Source of the DNA: Lachancea kluyveri NRRL Y-12651
Taxonomy: Eukaryota > Ascomycota > Saccharomycetes > Saccharomycetales > Saccharomycetaceae
Assembly: GCA_000149225.2 (NCBI GenBank)
Contig: CM000693.1
Location: forward strand, 1,550,001-1,614,000
Reading direction: 5' to 3'
DNA: 64,000 nt
Shown here: piece by piece, positions 10,195 through 20,136 of the stretch
Numbering within the stretch: position 1 is the first letter of the stretch
Layout: each line of letters begins with the position of its first letter
The notes under the pieces: model-generated
What the model was told of the DNA's origin: nothing
Database searches by the model: none
The model's input: only the letters and a program-made list of their open reading frames with translations
Made by a program: the position numbers and the translations under genes

Positions 10195-10561
10195 GCTTTC
10201 GTATCATACAGCGTTTACTGCTGTCGAAACGAATTGCTTGCTTCGGTCGATGCTCGCCATTGGGAAATTAAGGTATACAAGAAAATCTTAACTGTCGTTA
10301 AAAGACACGCAACAAAAGGCGCGGAAAACTAAGCAGTTATATACAAAGCTTATAATTAAAGTCAATATCGTAGGTCTGTCTATGAAATATGTTAGAGATT
10401 TCAAGAGTGTTGGAAGCCCAGGTGTTTCCGCGGAATTGGCAAGATTATGGAACTCAAACAATCGCTGCAGTTCTTGGTTCCTCTGATGGTGCCAGGATCT
10501 GGCTGCAGATGTAGTGACTGGGGAAGTTACGACGAACGCTAAACTATTCGAAAGTTTCGTT
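10195..10561. other. Intergenic region upstream of VPS70
   Basis: This 367-base stretch holds the VPS70 promoter and the 3' flank of the cupin gene. No conserved frame, repeat or RNA gene was recognised. Confidence 0.6.
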
Positions 10562-11257
10562 TTATAAAAGAAACTCTAAGCCTTGTGCTTTTTCTTCACC
10601 AACGAGTTCGACCAGCTCTTTTCCACCGGTCATAAATTTGTGGTCGGCATATTCAAAGCCAGGTACGACTACTTCACTGATTAGCAACCCGCTATCGAAT
10701 TCCTCATTTGGAAGCAAAAAGCTGGCCTTGTAAACACCGCCGGGGACGACCCATTGAGCCACTTCGCCATTGACATAGTCAAATCCTACTTTAAAGGACT
10801 TGATTGTACCATCGGGATAGATGAGTACATACTGTCCCTTACCTTTCTGCAATATATGGATAATTCTGTTCTTGTTTTTGTGCAACTTTCCTACTGGTGC
10901 GTCAGGTGTTAACAGGTAGTAGATCAAAGTGGAATAATTCCTTTTAACAGTCAAGGTATTTTCATCTGGTTTCGCCTTTTCGCCAAAAGCGCATGTCACG
11001 CCTCCATCGGAAGCTTGCTCTTCATCATCACAGACATCCATGAAAAATGGCGATCTGTCAGTTTCTTTGAAATAGCCACCTTCCCTATGCTTAATCAACT
11101 GCCAGTCATCAATCAATTTCTTCAACGAAGCAGGTGGTTCGATAGCTGGAAATTGAACGAACTGTATTGGTTCAACTGGCACAGGCTTGGCAGCATCCAC
11201 AGTTGGTGAACTGAACTGGTTGGGCATGGATATACACTTATGAAAAGGCAGAGCCAT
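10562..11257 (-). CDS. YML079W-type cupin protein of unknown substrate
   Basis: This is the ortholog of S. cerevisiae YML079W, a cupin of the DUF985 type whose fold is known but whose ligand and reaction are not. The ATG at 11257 gives 231 residues; a second ATG at residue 11 would give 221, nearer the S. cerevisiae length of 201. Strong family blocks are LIDDWQLIKHREGGYFKETDRSP (only in part cited here), NYSTLIYYLLTPD, LHKNKNRIIHILQKGKGQYV and VVPGGVYKASFLL. These form the conserved double-stranded beta-barrel, with His and Glu residues placed for a small-molecule or metal pocket. DUS1 lies 92 bases upstream on the same strand, the same pair as YML079W-YML080W. Confidence 0.93.
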   Translation of the reverse strand: MALPFHKCISMPNQFSSPTVDAAKPVPVEPIQFVQFPAIEPPASLKKLIDDWQLIKHREGGYFKETDRSPFFMDVCDDEEQASDGGVTCAFGEKAKPDENTLTVKRNYSTLIYYLLTPDAPVGKLHKNKNRIIHILQKGKGQYVLIYPDGTIKSFKVGFDYVNGEVAQWVVPGGVYKASFLLPNEEFDSGLLISEVVVPGFEYADHKFMTGGKELVELVGEEKAQGLEFLL

Positions 11258-11349
11258 GGAAGCAATGACATGAAGATAACAGTCCTTAAAAATGGGAAAT
11301 CAGCAAAAAAAAAGATATAATCGTACACAATTACCGCTATAAACAGTTA

Positions 11350-12666
11350 CTACACTTTTAGTTCTTTATCCTTAGTAGCCTCTAAAGATTCTTCAGCCTT
11401 CCGTTTACTCTGAATCTCAAATGAATCTCCCTCTGCCTCTGCCTCTGCCTCTGCCTCTGCCTGTCTGGCTTTTAAACTTTCGACGACCCTCTTGTCAGCA
11501 GTAATACCATTGACTGGTCTAAAGTAGGGTTGGCATCTCCAATATGGTACAGTCTTATATGCGCCTCCCCATAACTGAATATCGCCAGTAACAACTTGGT
11601 CTTTGTCTTTGATGTCCGATTGCTCAAAAATTTCTTCGACAACGTTCTCCACCGGTTTGACAACTTTCTCTTCCCAGACCTCAAATGAAGTCTTGGCACT
11701 CATACTTGCTAGGTCGGTTCTAATATCTGTATGATTAGCTAAGAACGGTCTTAGTATTTTAAAAAAGTGGGACTTCATGGCAATTCTAGAGGCGTGGGAG
11801 CCGTTGCATTCCTTTACGATTTCGAAGTACTCTCTCAAGATTTTGTCAACACGAGGAAAGATTTTGTCTATGTTCTCGGTAAACTCGGTGTTAAAAACAC
11901 CTGGGTTATACAGATTCCCCTCTGCACTCATAACAGCATCACAATGTATTTCGTTCAGACATCTTGAAATATCTTCCGGGTATAAAATGTTACCGTTGGC
12001 GAAAAATACGGTGTCTCTTGGTAAATTCTCTCTCAGATATTTGATGATTTCCCAGTCGGCCAAGCCCGTCTTCTGACCCTTCTGTTCTCGCAGTCTACCA
12101 TGGACTGTTAGAAATTGAGCACCGGCATCCAGAACCATCTTGGCATATTCCAAAGTCTTTTCACGCTCAGGAAAGACACGGATCTTTGCGGTGACTGGAA
12201 CATCTAGGTTATCGTGCAGTTTTCTAATCAACTTATGAATCAAATCCCACTCTTCCATTAAAAAGGATCCGTAGTGACCCTTTTTGGCAATACCTTGTGG
12301 ACAACCCAGGTTTAAATCTACAGCGTCGCACTTGCCTTCAACCAGCTTTGCAGCTGATAGTAGATACTCTGGGTCATTGGCACAAAATTGAACCACTAGA
12401 GGACGGTCAATTTTTTCATCACCATCTAATTCACACCACATGTCTTTTCTGTACTTTTCAGAAGTGGCAAACAGCTTAGCGTGAAACATTGGAGTGTAAG
12501 CCAAAGTGGCTCCGTATTTTCTGGATAAAATCCTCCAGGCAAGTTCTGACTGATCCACCATCGGTGCAACGATTTTGGTGGGACGGCCAATCTTCTCAAA
12601 CAGAGCTCTACCTTTTAATTTCTTTGGCTTGGAGACGCTCGCGGTCTCTACAGTGTTTTTGGTCAT
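11350..12666 (-). CDS. DUS1: Dus1, tRNA dihydrouridine synthase
   Basis: Dus1 is the FMN enzyme that reduces uridines 16 and 17 in the D-loop of cytoplasmic tRNAs. The first ATG, at 12666, gives 438 residues (S. cerevisiae 423); the frame runs further upstream only through a TTG. The TIM-barrel N-terminal half has IVAPMVDQSELAWR, RPLVVQFCANDPE and the catalytic cysteine in NLGCPQGIAKKGHYG (Cys122), followed by VTAKIRVF and FFANGNI. The C-terminal helical domain includes RTDLASMSAKT. The tail carries an Ala-Glu dipeptide run encoded by a CTCTGC hexanucleotide repeat and ends in a basic stretch. An AAAATTTTCA element near 12866 could be an RRPE-type ribosome-biogenesis promoter motif. Confidence 0.96.
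   Translation of the reverse strand: MTKNTVETASVSKPKKLKGRALFEKIGRPTKIVAPMVDQSELAWRILSRKYGATLAYTPMFHAKLFATSEKYRKDMWCELDGDEKIDRPLVVQFCANDPEYLLSAAKLVEGKCDAVDLNLGCPQGIAKKGHYGSFLMEEWDLIHKLIRKLHDNLDVPVTAKIRVFPEREKTLEYAKMVLDAGAQFLTVHGRLREQKGQKTGLADWEIIKYLRENLPRDTVFFANGNILYPEDISRCLNEIHCDAVMSAEGNLYNPGVFNTEFTENIDKIFPRVDKILREYFEIVKECNGSHASRIAMKSHFFKILRPFLANHTDIRTDLASMSAKTSFEVWEEKVVKPVENVVEEIFEQSDIKDKDQVVTGDIQLWGGAYKTVPYWRCQPYFRPVNGITADKRVVESLKARQAEAEAEAEAEGDSFEIQSKRKAEESLEATKDKELKV
11431..11460. repeat. CTCTGC hexanucleotide repeat inside DUS1
   Basis: Five tandem CTCTGC units encode an Ala-Glu run near the Dus1 C-terminus on the minus strand. Because the unit is six bases, changes in copy number keep the frame. 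Confidence 0.9.
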
Positions 12667-12934
12667 TTTAAGTAATTTTGATAAACTCAAATTGGACAAG
12701 TGCAAGCCACTTAGAAGTCTATGGAGCAGCTGAATTTTTGGAATATTAGCTGAAGAAATAACGCGTTACAGGAAGTCTTATACTTCAGTGAACAAAATAT
12801 AAAAAATAAACCAGTTTATATTTCTATTAACACAAAACCTATCTATCTCATCATTAAAAACCAAAAAATTTTCAAGACCCGATTCTTTTTTTTTTTTTTA
12901 ATTTTTCATTTTTCCTTTTCTCATGAATCTCGTT

Positions 12935-15440
12935 CTACGAGGGGTAGTGGTGGTTAGCTAAATTGTAAACAGCTCTAGCTTGTAAAGCATGAGCAAATAA
13001 CAGGGCAATAGGCCATATTGGAGCATCTCCAAGAATCCTAACACCTAGATATAGGGAGCGGGATGATATTCTTGCTTGTGTAATCACACCAACTGTTTCA
13101 CTTATATCTGTACTGGGGTTCATTGCCTTTCTGGCTAACTCATCATCTAATACTTCAACGTCCAACGCTCCGTTAGCTTGTAACCTCAAAAACTCCGCAT
13201 ATGATTGCATATTGTAACCTTTGGGCAGCAAGTGTTGCTCCACCTTCTTCAAGATAATTTCTGATTTCAGCCATAAAGTCCTATCAACAGCCTTTAAGAT
13301 CTCTGCTGTTTGTTTATCGGTAAATTCTTTGGCCCACTTTTCAACTCTTTTTAAGTACTCAGCAATGATCAGCACAGAAGAAAAAATACACGTGATAGAG
13401 AAGATCGGAGTTCTAATTGAAGTCTTCTCGGCGTTGTTGATTATCGATACAGTGTCGACCCAAAATTTGACAATGTTTAGAGCGTAGTCGGTGGCTTCTC
13501 TCAAGGAGTCCCAGTCATGGCAAGACTCCTCCAGAGCTTTGTTCATGCCTTCCCAATCTTTTAACCAAATCCTATTCATCACTGGTGTGAGGCTTAGGCA
13601 TTTTCTGATTTTAGCAAAGGAGAGTAGAGGAATGATAAGCCTTAGGGATGGATTGAAATTGATGACAGCAATGTTTGTTTCGTTAGGAATTAGTATTCCG
13701 CCGTTTTTGATGTATAGCGCTTCCCAAAATTTCAACAAAGACTCAATAATTGGTCTCGATGACATTCTCCATTTTATCTCGTTCATCTGCATGTTCTCCT
13801 CATACTGTAAATTGTGCCTTTCGATAAATATCTTTTCATGGATAGAGATCAACAACGACAGTAGAGTTTTCAAAGAAACTTTTTTGTTTTCATAAAAAAA
13901 TTGATAACCATTTGTCAGATAAATCAAGCAGTTTTTGTAACTTTCACCACCATTTGATAGCTGTATTAAAGAAAACTTAGAGTCTAACACGATATGGTAC
14001 TTGTTTAGTAGCGAGGACCAAGTCCTGTAATTTTCGCAAAAGTATAAATCTTCGTGATAACAGGGAATACCACACTTCAAATCGATCGAATGGAAGCAAC
14101 AGTCAAGTCCTACCAAAGACGTGAAAAGATTTGAAATCAGTAAAATGGTGTGACAAGTTCTGATTCTTGATTGTGCTTTGATGAAATAATGAAAACTTCT
14201 TTCCATTTGCTCTGGTGTGCAGTATTGCTCTCTAATCTTGGCTAAAATCTCTGGATGATCTTGAAATTCCATCACGTGGTCACTTTCAATGGGAGGGTTC
14301 ATAAAGATTTCCAGAGGTAAATTCAACTGTTTTAGTTTTACGAGTTCAATTAAAGACAGAATCTGAGTGTTCATCGTCTTAGTGATGCTGAGATCGTTGT
14401 TGAAGATCCCAATAAAAATCATTAAAACCATGCTCTGGATAAGCCAAAGTGGTGTTTTTTCATGGCGGTCCTTCGTGCGTTCCAATATCTCTCTAATATG
14501 AAACCTAGAAATATTGGATAGAAGCATAGCATGGGAAGAGTGGAAACCATACAATGCTCCAATAACTGCTATGGAGAGTAATAGAGGGTATATTTCGATT
14601 TTTGGTTCAATCGAATGCAAGTGAATGAAGGGGAAGTAGGGATGGAATTCATCTTGGTATAAATTGACATAGGAGTTCAGTTCTTCCAAAGTTGGAAACT
14701 GAATGGATGTCAAATTGTTTTCTGCCAAAATTGCACCACGTATTTTCTCGGTAAAAAATACCAAGCGAGAACCCTTGTTCCTTGCCTTGGGATTACTGGA
14801 CGGAGAACCAAAAGTGGGTTGGTTTTCCATGATTTTTTTGAACAAATCCACTTGCCTTGATTTGAAAAGAGATGAAATGTCATTTGGAGAGTGTTGTTGA
14901 TGTTGCTTGATAGGTGAACTCGAAGGGTTTCTGTTCTTGATAGCAGTTTGTGTTTGCAGGCTTACAAGATGATCTTTAGCGGATGGTGATACGTAATCGT
15001 TGTTCTTTATACTTGGATGAATAGAAGCAGTATTTGAAACGCCAAGTGACACGCTCATTCCACCGTTGTTGGAGTTATTACCAACAACGGGCGTTGACGT
15101 GTTTGTTGCAGTTGTAGAATTTGAATACGCAAACCCAATTTCGTTAAAGTTGTTCATGTTAACTTTGAAATTACCATCCATATGGGTATTGATGAACTCA
15201 GATAACCAGTGCTCATCATCGTGCTGACTGGCGCTGTCACTATTGCCAATATTGCCACTACTACTCCTAGATGTAATCACTTCAGTATTACTGGTATGAT
15301 TTTCGGGTATGTGCAAGTCGTCATGTTGGAAATCGTATATGAAGCCATCAAGTAAGTTGGGAGAGTTTTGGGAGGGATTCCGGTCATGTTGTTGTTGTTG
15401 GTGATGATGATGCCTTTGTAATTGTTGACGATAATGCTGT

Positions 15441-15511
<71 letters not shown>

Positions 15512-16651
15512 TTGCACATTTTGCTCTTTCTGTTGCTCCTTCTGTTGGCCTTTATAACTAAAGTAGTCCAAATTGTAGTCCGTGGAACTAACATTAGCAA
15601 ATCCACCTTCACCGCCCACAGATGATCCCATTAACAAAAAGTCGGTTAAGAGAGGTGTATTCAGCATATAACCACCTGGGTTTAATGATGATGGAAACAA
15701 TGCTTGGTCTTTGTTAGTGTTAGTGTTTACTTCTTCAGAATGCTCTAAACCCAGCATCGGTTCCGAAAGAGAAAGTTCCGGTGGTATTCCAAGAGCATCT
15801 AGATCTACACCACTCATCATAGCTTTTTCCATCAAGCCCTGTGCAGTAAGTTGGGGCGTAGAAAATCCGACCTGATGAGGTATATCTGCCATCTCGTGTT
15901 CGATATCCTGAGGAGCATACTTGGCCTGAGTATACGTTAGTGCACTTGATGCAGAAAACGATGCATGCCTTTTGCGTTTCCGTGGTTTATCTCTGTCACT
16001 ATCATCTTCTTGAACCTTCGCCAAAGGTTCTATGTGTTCTTCTCTGACTGCAGACTCATCGCCAGATCTCTTTCTCCTCGATGGTGCATCTCCTGTCCCA
16101 ACCTCAGATCTACTTTTGACTGCAGGCGTCTGGTTAGAAGCAGCAGGGTTATTTGGTGTTGGAAGCATCGTCTCCTTGTTTCCCGTTATCGTTATAATGT
16201 GTTTTTCATGAAGCTGCTGTTTCAACTCCTTATCATTTGTAGTCGAGCTTAATGGTTTATCCTGATCCATTAATGACGCATGCAGCTTTTGCTGATGCCT
16301 TAGTACTAGATCTCTACGAGCAAAGCACCTACCACAGAAGGCACACAGAAAAGGTTTCTCATTTGTGTGAGAACGCTGGTGTCTTTTCAAATGTTCTTGT
16401 CGAGCAAAACCTCTGGTACAAATGGGACAAAGAAAGGGCCTCGGCTTATCGGTTTTAATCGTCCTTGACTTCCTCGGTATGGGCATAATGCCCTGGATAG
16501 CACTACTTGTCGGAGTCACCTCATTACTATTTAGCGCACTTCCGGAGTTACTAGGTGTTATGCTTGCAGTTGTCATCTGAACTGGAAACTGCCGTGGCAC
16601 AGACGTGCCCGCTGCTTCTGAGTTCTTTTCAGTAGCTGCTGGGGATATCAT
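12935..16651 (-). CDS. RSF2: C2H2 zinc-finger transcription factor, single ortholog of RSF2 and TDA9
   Basis: RSF2 (YJR127C, glycerol and respiratory growth) and TDA9 (YML081W) are duplicates in S. cerevisiae; this gene stands where both would map and is their single counterpart. The first ATG is at 16651, giving 1238 residues. Two adjacent Adr1-type C2H2 fingers lie at ~75-124 (Cys75/78, His91/95; Cys103/106, His119/124), joined by a TNEKPFL linker. Basic RKRKRH-type segments follow, then long Gln/Asn/His-rich tracts including 26 consecutive glutamines. The C-terminal half (~620-1230) resembles the fungal transcription-factor regulatory domain, with FHPYFPFIHLHS. An earlier start would need an unseen exon, because upstream of 16651 the frame offers only a TTG. 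Confidence 0.92.
15437..15514. repeat. CAA/CAG polyglutamine microsatellite in RSF2/TDA9
   Basis: The plus strand shows mostly alternating TTG and CTG triplets, which code 26 glutamines on the minus strand. The alternation limits slippage relative to a pure CAG run. The other frames read as poly-Leu (plus) or Ser-Asn (minus) and are shadows. Confidence 0.95.
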
Positions 16652-17104
16652 AATGGGACTAGAGCAGCTTCGGGCTTTACTAACGATGCCTGTCGCAGTC
16701 TCTGTGTTTGTTGAGAAACCTGGATGGTGTATCTCGGTGCTCAAACATTTTCTCAACTGTCAGCCACATGGAGCCTACAAATATTACGTAGTATTTAGAA
16801 AAAAACGAAAACTCCGCTAGCATAGAGGGTATAGAGCCTCGTGAGGATATTCTACATGGAACACACGTTTCCAAAGCAGTAATTAAACAAGCTAGATACC
16901 GTGAAATGCTCGTTTCGACTTTGTATTTAGCCTTTTCCAACCGGCTACAGCCCTAACCGTATTACAAATAAAATACATCCGTACGACACGCCGTTACCAA
17001 AGGAAAGAAAAAAATTTTCAAACCAGTATAAAAGGAACCGAATGACAAGGTAAAGAACTCATACGTAACAATTAATTTTTTTTTTTTAAAAACCTCAACT
17101 TTGT
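16652..17104. other. Intergenic region between RSF2/TDA9 and snR3
   Basis: This 453-base stretch is the promoter of the zinc-finger gene and lies before the snoRNA. A TATAAA-like element (AGTATAAAAGG) near 17025 and an AAAAAAATTTTCA element near 17010 sit upstream of snR3 and may drive it. No conserved frame was seen. Confidence 0.55.
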
Positions 17105-17310
17105 CCAAAAGTATCCACCGCATTAGACAGTACGACGGATGAGCCTGAGGTCTTCAATCTGTGCCAGTTGTTCTAACTGGCCGAGGGCATCAAATTTAAC
17201 TCATTTGACTCGTGATAAGCGTCTGGAAAGAAGGATTATTGAGGAACCCATTAAGAACTCGAATGGATTTTATAAGATGATATTCGAGTGTCAGAGGGTT
17301 TCTACATTTT
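17105..17310 (+). ncRNA. SNR3: H/ACA snoRNA snR3 (pseudouridylation guide for 25S rRNA)
   Basis: The location matches S. cerevisiae snR3, between RSF2 and EFM3. The 3' hairpin has an eight-pair upper stem (17257-17264 with 17283-17290), a lower AACCC/GGGTT stem, and an ACA box at 17305-17307, three bases before the predicted end. Its pocket strands TTAAGA (17251-17256) and GTCAGAG (17291-17297) pair with 25S rRNA on either side of U2264: TCTTAA downstream, and six of seven pairs upstream. The 5' hairpin carries TTAGACAGT (17123-17131), the perfect complement of 25S 2131-2139, right for Psi2129 and Psi2133. These are the three known snR3 sites. A hinge such as AAAGAA near 17227 separates the hairpins. 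The 5' end is approximate. rRNA sequence and numbering are from memory. Confidence 0.92.
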
Positions 17311-17495
17311 TTTTTTATACGTACACCTTGCAACAGTAGCTTTTAGAAGAAAGTTTTGTATTATTTTTTTTTAACTCCCTCGTTGCAGGAAGGGAAATGA
17401 ATAGTATACAGAAGAGAAAAAGCCAATTATACCGGAAGAGAAAATAGCAGTAACCATGACAAATAAAAACCAGAAGCTCGGCATCGGCCAGTCCT

Positions 17496-17711
17496 TCACC
17501 AGGAAGTAGTGTCCGTGCATTTACCTGTACACTTGCCGCAGCATTCCTTTTTCTCCTTGCCTGTTCCACCACTGTTCTGACCGGGATCGCGTTCTTGACG
17601 GACAGATTGCCTGACTAACTCTGGTTTGGGGTCATGGTCTCGAGCAATGAACTTATGGCAAGATGGATCCTGGCTCTTGTGTTTCAGGTAAATGTAGTTA
17701 TGCAATGCCAT
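17496..17711 (-). CDS. Small Cys-rich protein of unknown function (71 residues)
   Basis: I do not recognise this gene. An ATG frame of 71 residues starts MALHNYIYLKHKSQDPSCHK, continues with a charged middle, and ends in a Gly-rich turn and KKECCGKCTGKCTDTTSW. Four cysteines spaced C-C-x2-C-x3-C near the C-terminus, plus Cys-His earlier, suggest metal binding, loosely like a metallothionein; this is inference. No membrane segment or signal peptide is visible. A TATATAAA box lies 71-78 bases upstream of the ATG on the same strand, which supports a real transcript. It sits between snR3 and a coiled-coil gene; I know of no S. cerevisiae gene at this place. It could be a chance frame. Confidence 0.5.
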   Translation of the reverse strand: MALHNYIYLKHKSQDPSCHKFIARDHDPKPELVRQSVRQERDPGQNSGGTGKEKKECCGKCTGKCTDTTSW

Positions 17712-17781
17712 GAGTTCGTTATCGGTTACAATTACTCGTTACTCGTAGATCGGCTCTGTACTGAGCGGACACTTCTGTATT

Positions 17782-17789
17782 TTTATATA
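17782..17789 (-). promoter_or_regulatory. TATA box for the small Cys-rich gene
   Basis: TATATAAA on the minus strand (TTTATATA on plus) lies 71-78 bases before the ATG at 17711. It matches TATAWAAR exactly and is well placed for that gene. Confidence 0.5.
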
Positions 17790-17864
17790 CATTCCGGCAT
17801 AGTCGTTTAATGCTCGCGTCGTCTGTTGTCCTCCTGTGCGGCTACCCAGTGGTGTGACTTAAGC

Positions 17865-18863
17865 TCACAGCAGATAGAGGCAGCTACTATTGTTCGCCCT
17901 GTTACCGATATACAGTAAGTCGTGGTATCGAATTTTGTTACGCCTATCAAATAGCAAGATGTCCAAAAAATGTAGCGTTGGAACCCTTCCCGTTACAAAC
18001 CACCAAAATTCCGGTTCTCGAGGTCGGTATTCTAACACACGTGGTGCTCTTCCAGCAGTTACCTGAGTCGACACGGATCTTTTGACCAGCAGATCGGATT
18101 TGCAGTCGTTTCTCGGCCCCTGAGAACTTCCGCGATCGTGCGGGCAACTGGTGCTACGCAGCTTCGCTTGAAACCCATGCTGCTTCAACTGTTGCAACAG
18201 TTTTTTGTTTTGTCTTATCAAAATTTTGTTGCTAAACTCCAGTCTTTTAATAGCAATTTTGTGTGAATGTGTCATCGATTCTTGGATCTCCCCCGCAAGA
18301 GTATCGCGGTACTCTTCATCGCTGACCGCTTCTGAATACACGCTTTCGAACTCACTGGCTGTATCTTCCTCAAAACTCGCCTCTTCCTCATCCAAATCGC
18401 TGTTGTTAAAGGGGGCGTCATCTTCAAGATCTAGGCCCACAATTTCTGTATCTTTCTGGACCAGTCTTTCCTGGAGTAGCTGTACCTCTGCTTTCAACTG
18501 CTTATTTTCCTTCACCAGCGTACACAGTTCGTGATCTACAGCTTCCCTTTCATTTTCGGCTGTTTTGCGTTGTGCTTCCAGCACACTGTATCTCTCACTG
18601 GCCAACTTTGCGGCACGCTGCATCGTCTCCTTCTCCTTAGCGTAACTTTGCTGCAAATGGTCGATGTGGCGTCTCTCATTGCTCAATTCCCTCCGTAAGT
18701 CGGTCACCTCAACCAGCAAACTTCCAATCCTCGTTGTGTTGCTTTGGATTGTAACCTCTTTATCCAATAGTTGTTGTTCGTAGTGACTCTGTTCATTCTT
18801 GTAGTGTGTTACCTTGTTTTCCAACTTGGCAATCTTTCTCAGCAAATCGTTAATCTCTGACAT
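17865..18863 (-). CDS. Coiled-coil protein of unknown function (332 residues)
   Basis: I do not recognise this gene. It starts at an ATG and encodes 332 residues. Residues 1-~145 show an almost unbroken heptad pattern (INDLLRKIAKLENKV, LLVEVTDLRRELSNERR, LVKENKQLKAEVQLLQERL), so a long dimeric coiled coil is likely. An acidic linker (~148-185, rich in Asp, Glu and Ser) and a second short coil (~200-230, KRLEFSNKILIRQNKKLLQQL) follow. The C-terminal third is basic and hydrophobic, with RVPTLHFLDILLFDRRNK, and ends CLYLL. No catalytic motif is visible. It lies between the RSF2/snR3 and EFM3 loci, where S. cerevisiae keeps no clear counterpart. A structural or meiotic role would be a guess. Confidence 0.75.
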   Translation of the reverse strand: MSEINDLLRKIAKLENKVTHYKNEQSHYEQQLLDKEVTIQSNTTRIGSLLVEVTDLRRELSNERRHIDHLQQSYAKEKETMQRAAKLASERYSVLEAQRKTAENEREAVDHELCTLVKENKQLKAEVQLLQERLVQKDTEIVGLDLEDDAPFNNSDLDEEEASFEEDTASEFESVYSEAVSDEEYRDTLAGEIQESMTHSHKIAIKRLEFSNKILIRQNKKLLQQLKQHGFQAKLRSTSCPHDRGSSQGPRNDCKSDLLVKRSVSTQVTAGRAPRVLEYRPREPEFWWFVTGRVPTLHFLDILLFDRRNKIRYHDLLYIGNRANNSSCLYLL

Positions 18864-19128
18864 CTACTAATGCCTTATTGATCTGCACTCATAAACTGGC
18901 CTCGCACGAAAAGGGTCGTCTTCTTTTTTTTTCCTCTTTTTTACAGGCAGAAGTCTGTTATACAAGATGTTGATCGCATTGATAGAACTTGCTCGTCCAA
19001 TGGCGTCTTTTTTTTTGTTTTTTTTTTCTTTTAACCCTTCTGTTCTCTCCACACCTTAAATGCATCAGATAAGCGAGCTTGTACACATATATATGGTTAA
19101 AAAGGACTAGCTTGTCAAATGCACCGTA

Positions 19129-20136
19129 TTACAAACTAACTCTATATATTCTAATTGGTGCTATCAGGTCTTTAAACATGCATTCTTCAGTAAATTTGCT
19201 AGAATCCTCAGTCTCTGTATTTCTTACAACAGTCCATTGCAAGCCTTCAGATCTGCATTTTTCCTCAAATACTTTGATCGTATCTACGTTTCTAACGGTA
19301 GCTGCAATCAAGGAAAATTTTGTTTTGGCCTGTAAAGAGGATTTGATACATAGCACCAAATCAGGGATAACGCTAGAGTCGTAAGTAACGTCAGCAGCGA
19401 GTATTAGGTCATTATCGGGAACATCGTCGCTGTTCCACCATAGCTTTTGAAAGCAGTATTTAGGCCCACCAACATTATTTAGCTGCGCATTGCGATGCAT
19501 TTGATTTTCGACTAATGAAGAGTCTCCATCGGTGACGTATAACTTTTCCAGACGATTGTGTTGCAGCTTGGCCCAAGTCATACTCACAATTCCTGTACCA
19601 GCACCCAGTTCTACCACTGTGATTTGGTCTTTGCCTAGCTCGTCCATTATCTCATCAGAGTTCTTACAAAGATGTTGCGATAGATACAATGCTGCCTCCC
19701 AGGTGCGAAAGCCAGTTGTACCAGACGCGCAGATCAAATATGGTGTTTCTTCAATATCTACGCTGATGCTGCGCTCCTTGTGTTTAAAACTGTATCTTAT
19801 GACATCTTTGGAGGTCGGTGTGGGCATACCGACGTTTAGAAGGTCGATGTACTGCTCATATAACCACTGGGAGAAATAGATCACGCCGTCATCCCTCACC
19901 CATGGGTGTATCCGAATTTTAAAAGGATCGGAACATTCCTCGTCCAGTAGATGTATGTTGTCAATTAGCAACTTGGCTAGCGTTTTTGCATAGTATGGAT
20001 TACGAGAACGGATCTCATCGTATATGCTAACAAAATTTTCGGTGTGAATGTCTCGAACGTCGTTGTCAGCTATATATTTCAGCAGCCTGGGAATTGGATA
20101 CCTCTGATGCAATTTGTCATAGAGGGATTGTTCCAT
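19129..20136 (-). CDS. EFM3: Efm3, elongation factor 2 lysine methyltransferase
   Basis: Efm3 (YJR129C) is a class I SAM-dependent methyltransferase of the FAM86 type that modifies a lysine of translation elongation factor 2 (Lys509 in S. cerevisiae). The first ATG, at 20136, gives 335 residues (S. cerevisiae 339); upstream only a TTG extends the frame. A helical FAM86-type N-terminal domain precedes the Rossmann core. Motif I is VVELGAGTGIVSM, and the family Asp loop follows in YVTDGDSSLVENQM. The post-motif is DLILAADVTYDSSVIPDL. TGFRTWEAALYLSQ, just before motif I, is typical of the lysine methyltransferase branch. It is preceded by long T-runs near 19010 and followed by the coiled-coil gene. 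Confidence 0.93.
   Translation of the reverse strand: MEQSLYDKLHQRYPIPRLLKYIADNDVRDIHTENFVSIYDEIRSRNPYYAKTLAKLLIDNIHLLDEECSDPFKIRIHPWVRDDGVIYFSQWLYEQYIDLLNVGMPTPTSKDVIRYSFKHKERSISVDIEETPYLICASGTTGFRTWEAALYLSQHLCKNSDEIMDELGKDQITVVELGAGTGIVSMTWAKLQHNRLEKLYVTDGDSSLVENQMHRNAQLNNVGGPKYCFQKLWWNSDDVPDNDLILAADVTYDSSVIPDLVLCIKSSLQAKTKFSLIAATVRNVDTIKVFEEKCRSEGLQWTVVRNTETEDSSKFTEECMFKDLIAPIRIYRVSL

Noticed and set aside
15422-15625. Plus-strand poly-leucine frame and a second minus-strand Ser-Asn frame
   Set aside because: Both are other frames of the polyglutamine repeat in the zinc-finger gene.
17139-17339. 66-codon plus-strand frame
   Set aside because: It overlaps the snR3 gene, whose structure and guide pairing explain the sequence.
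17315-17572. 85-codon minus-strand frame next to snR3
   Set aside because: It overlaps the better-supported Cys-rich frame in another phase, starts inside it and reads into T-rich spacer.
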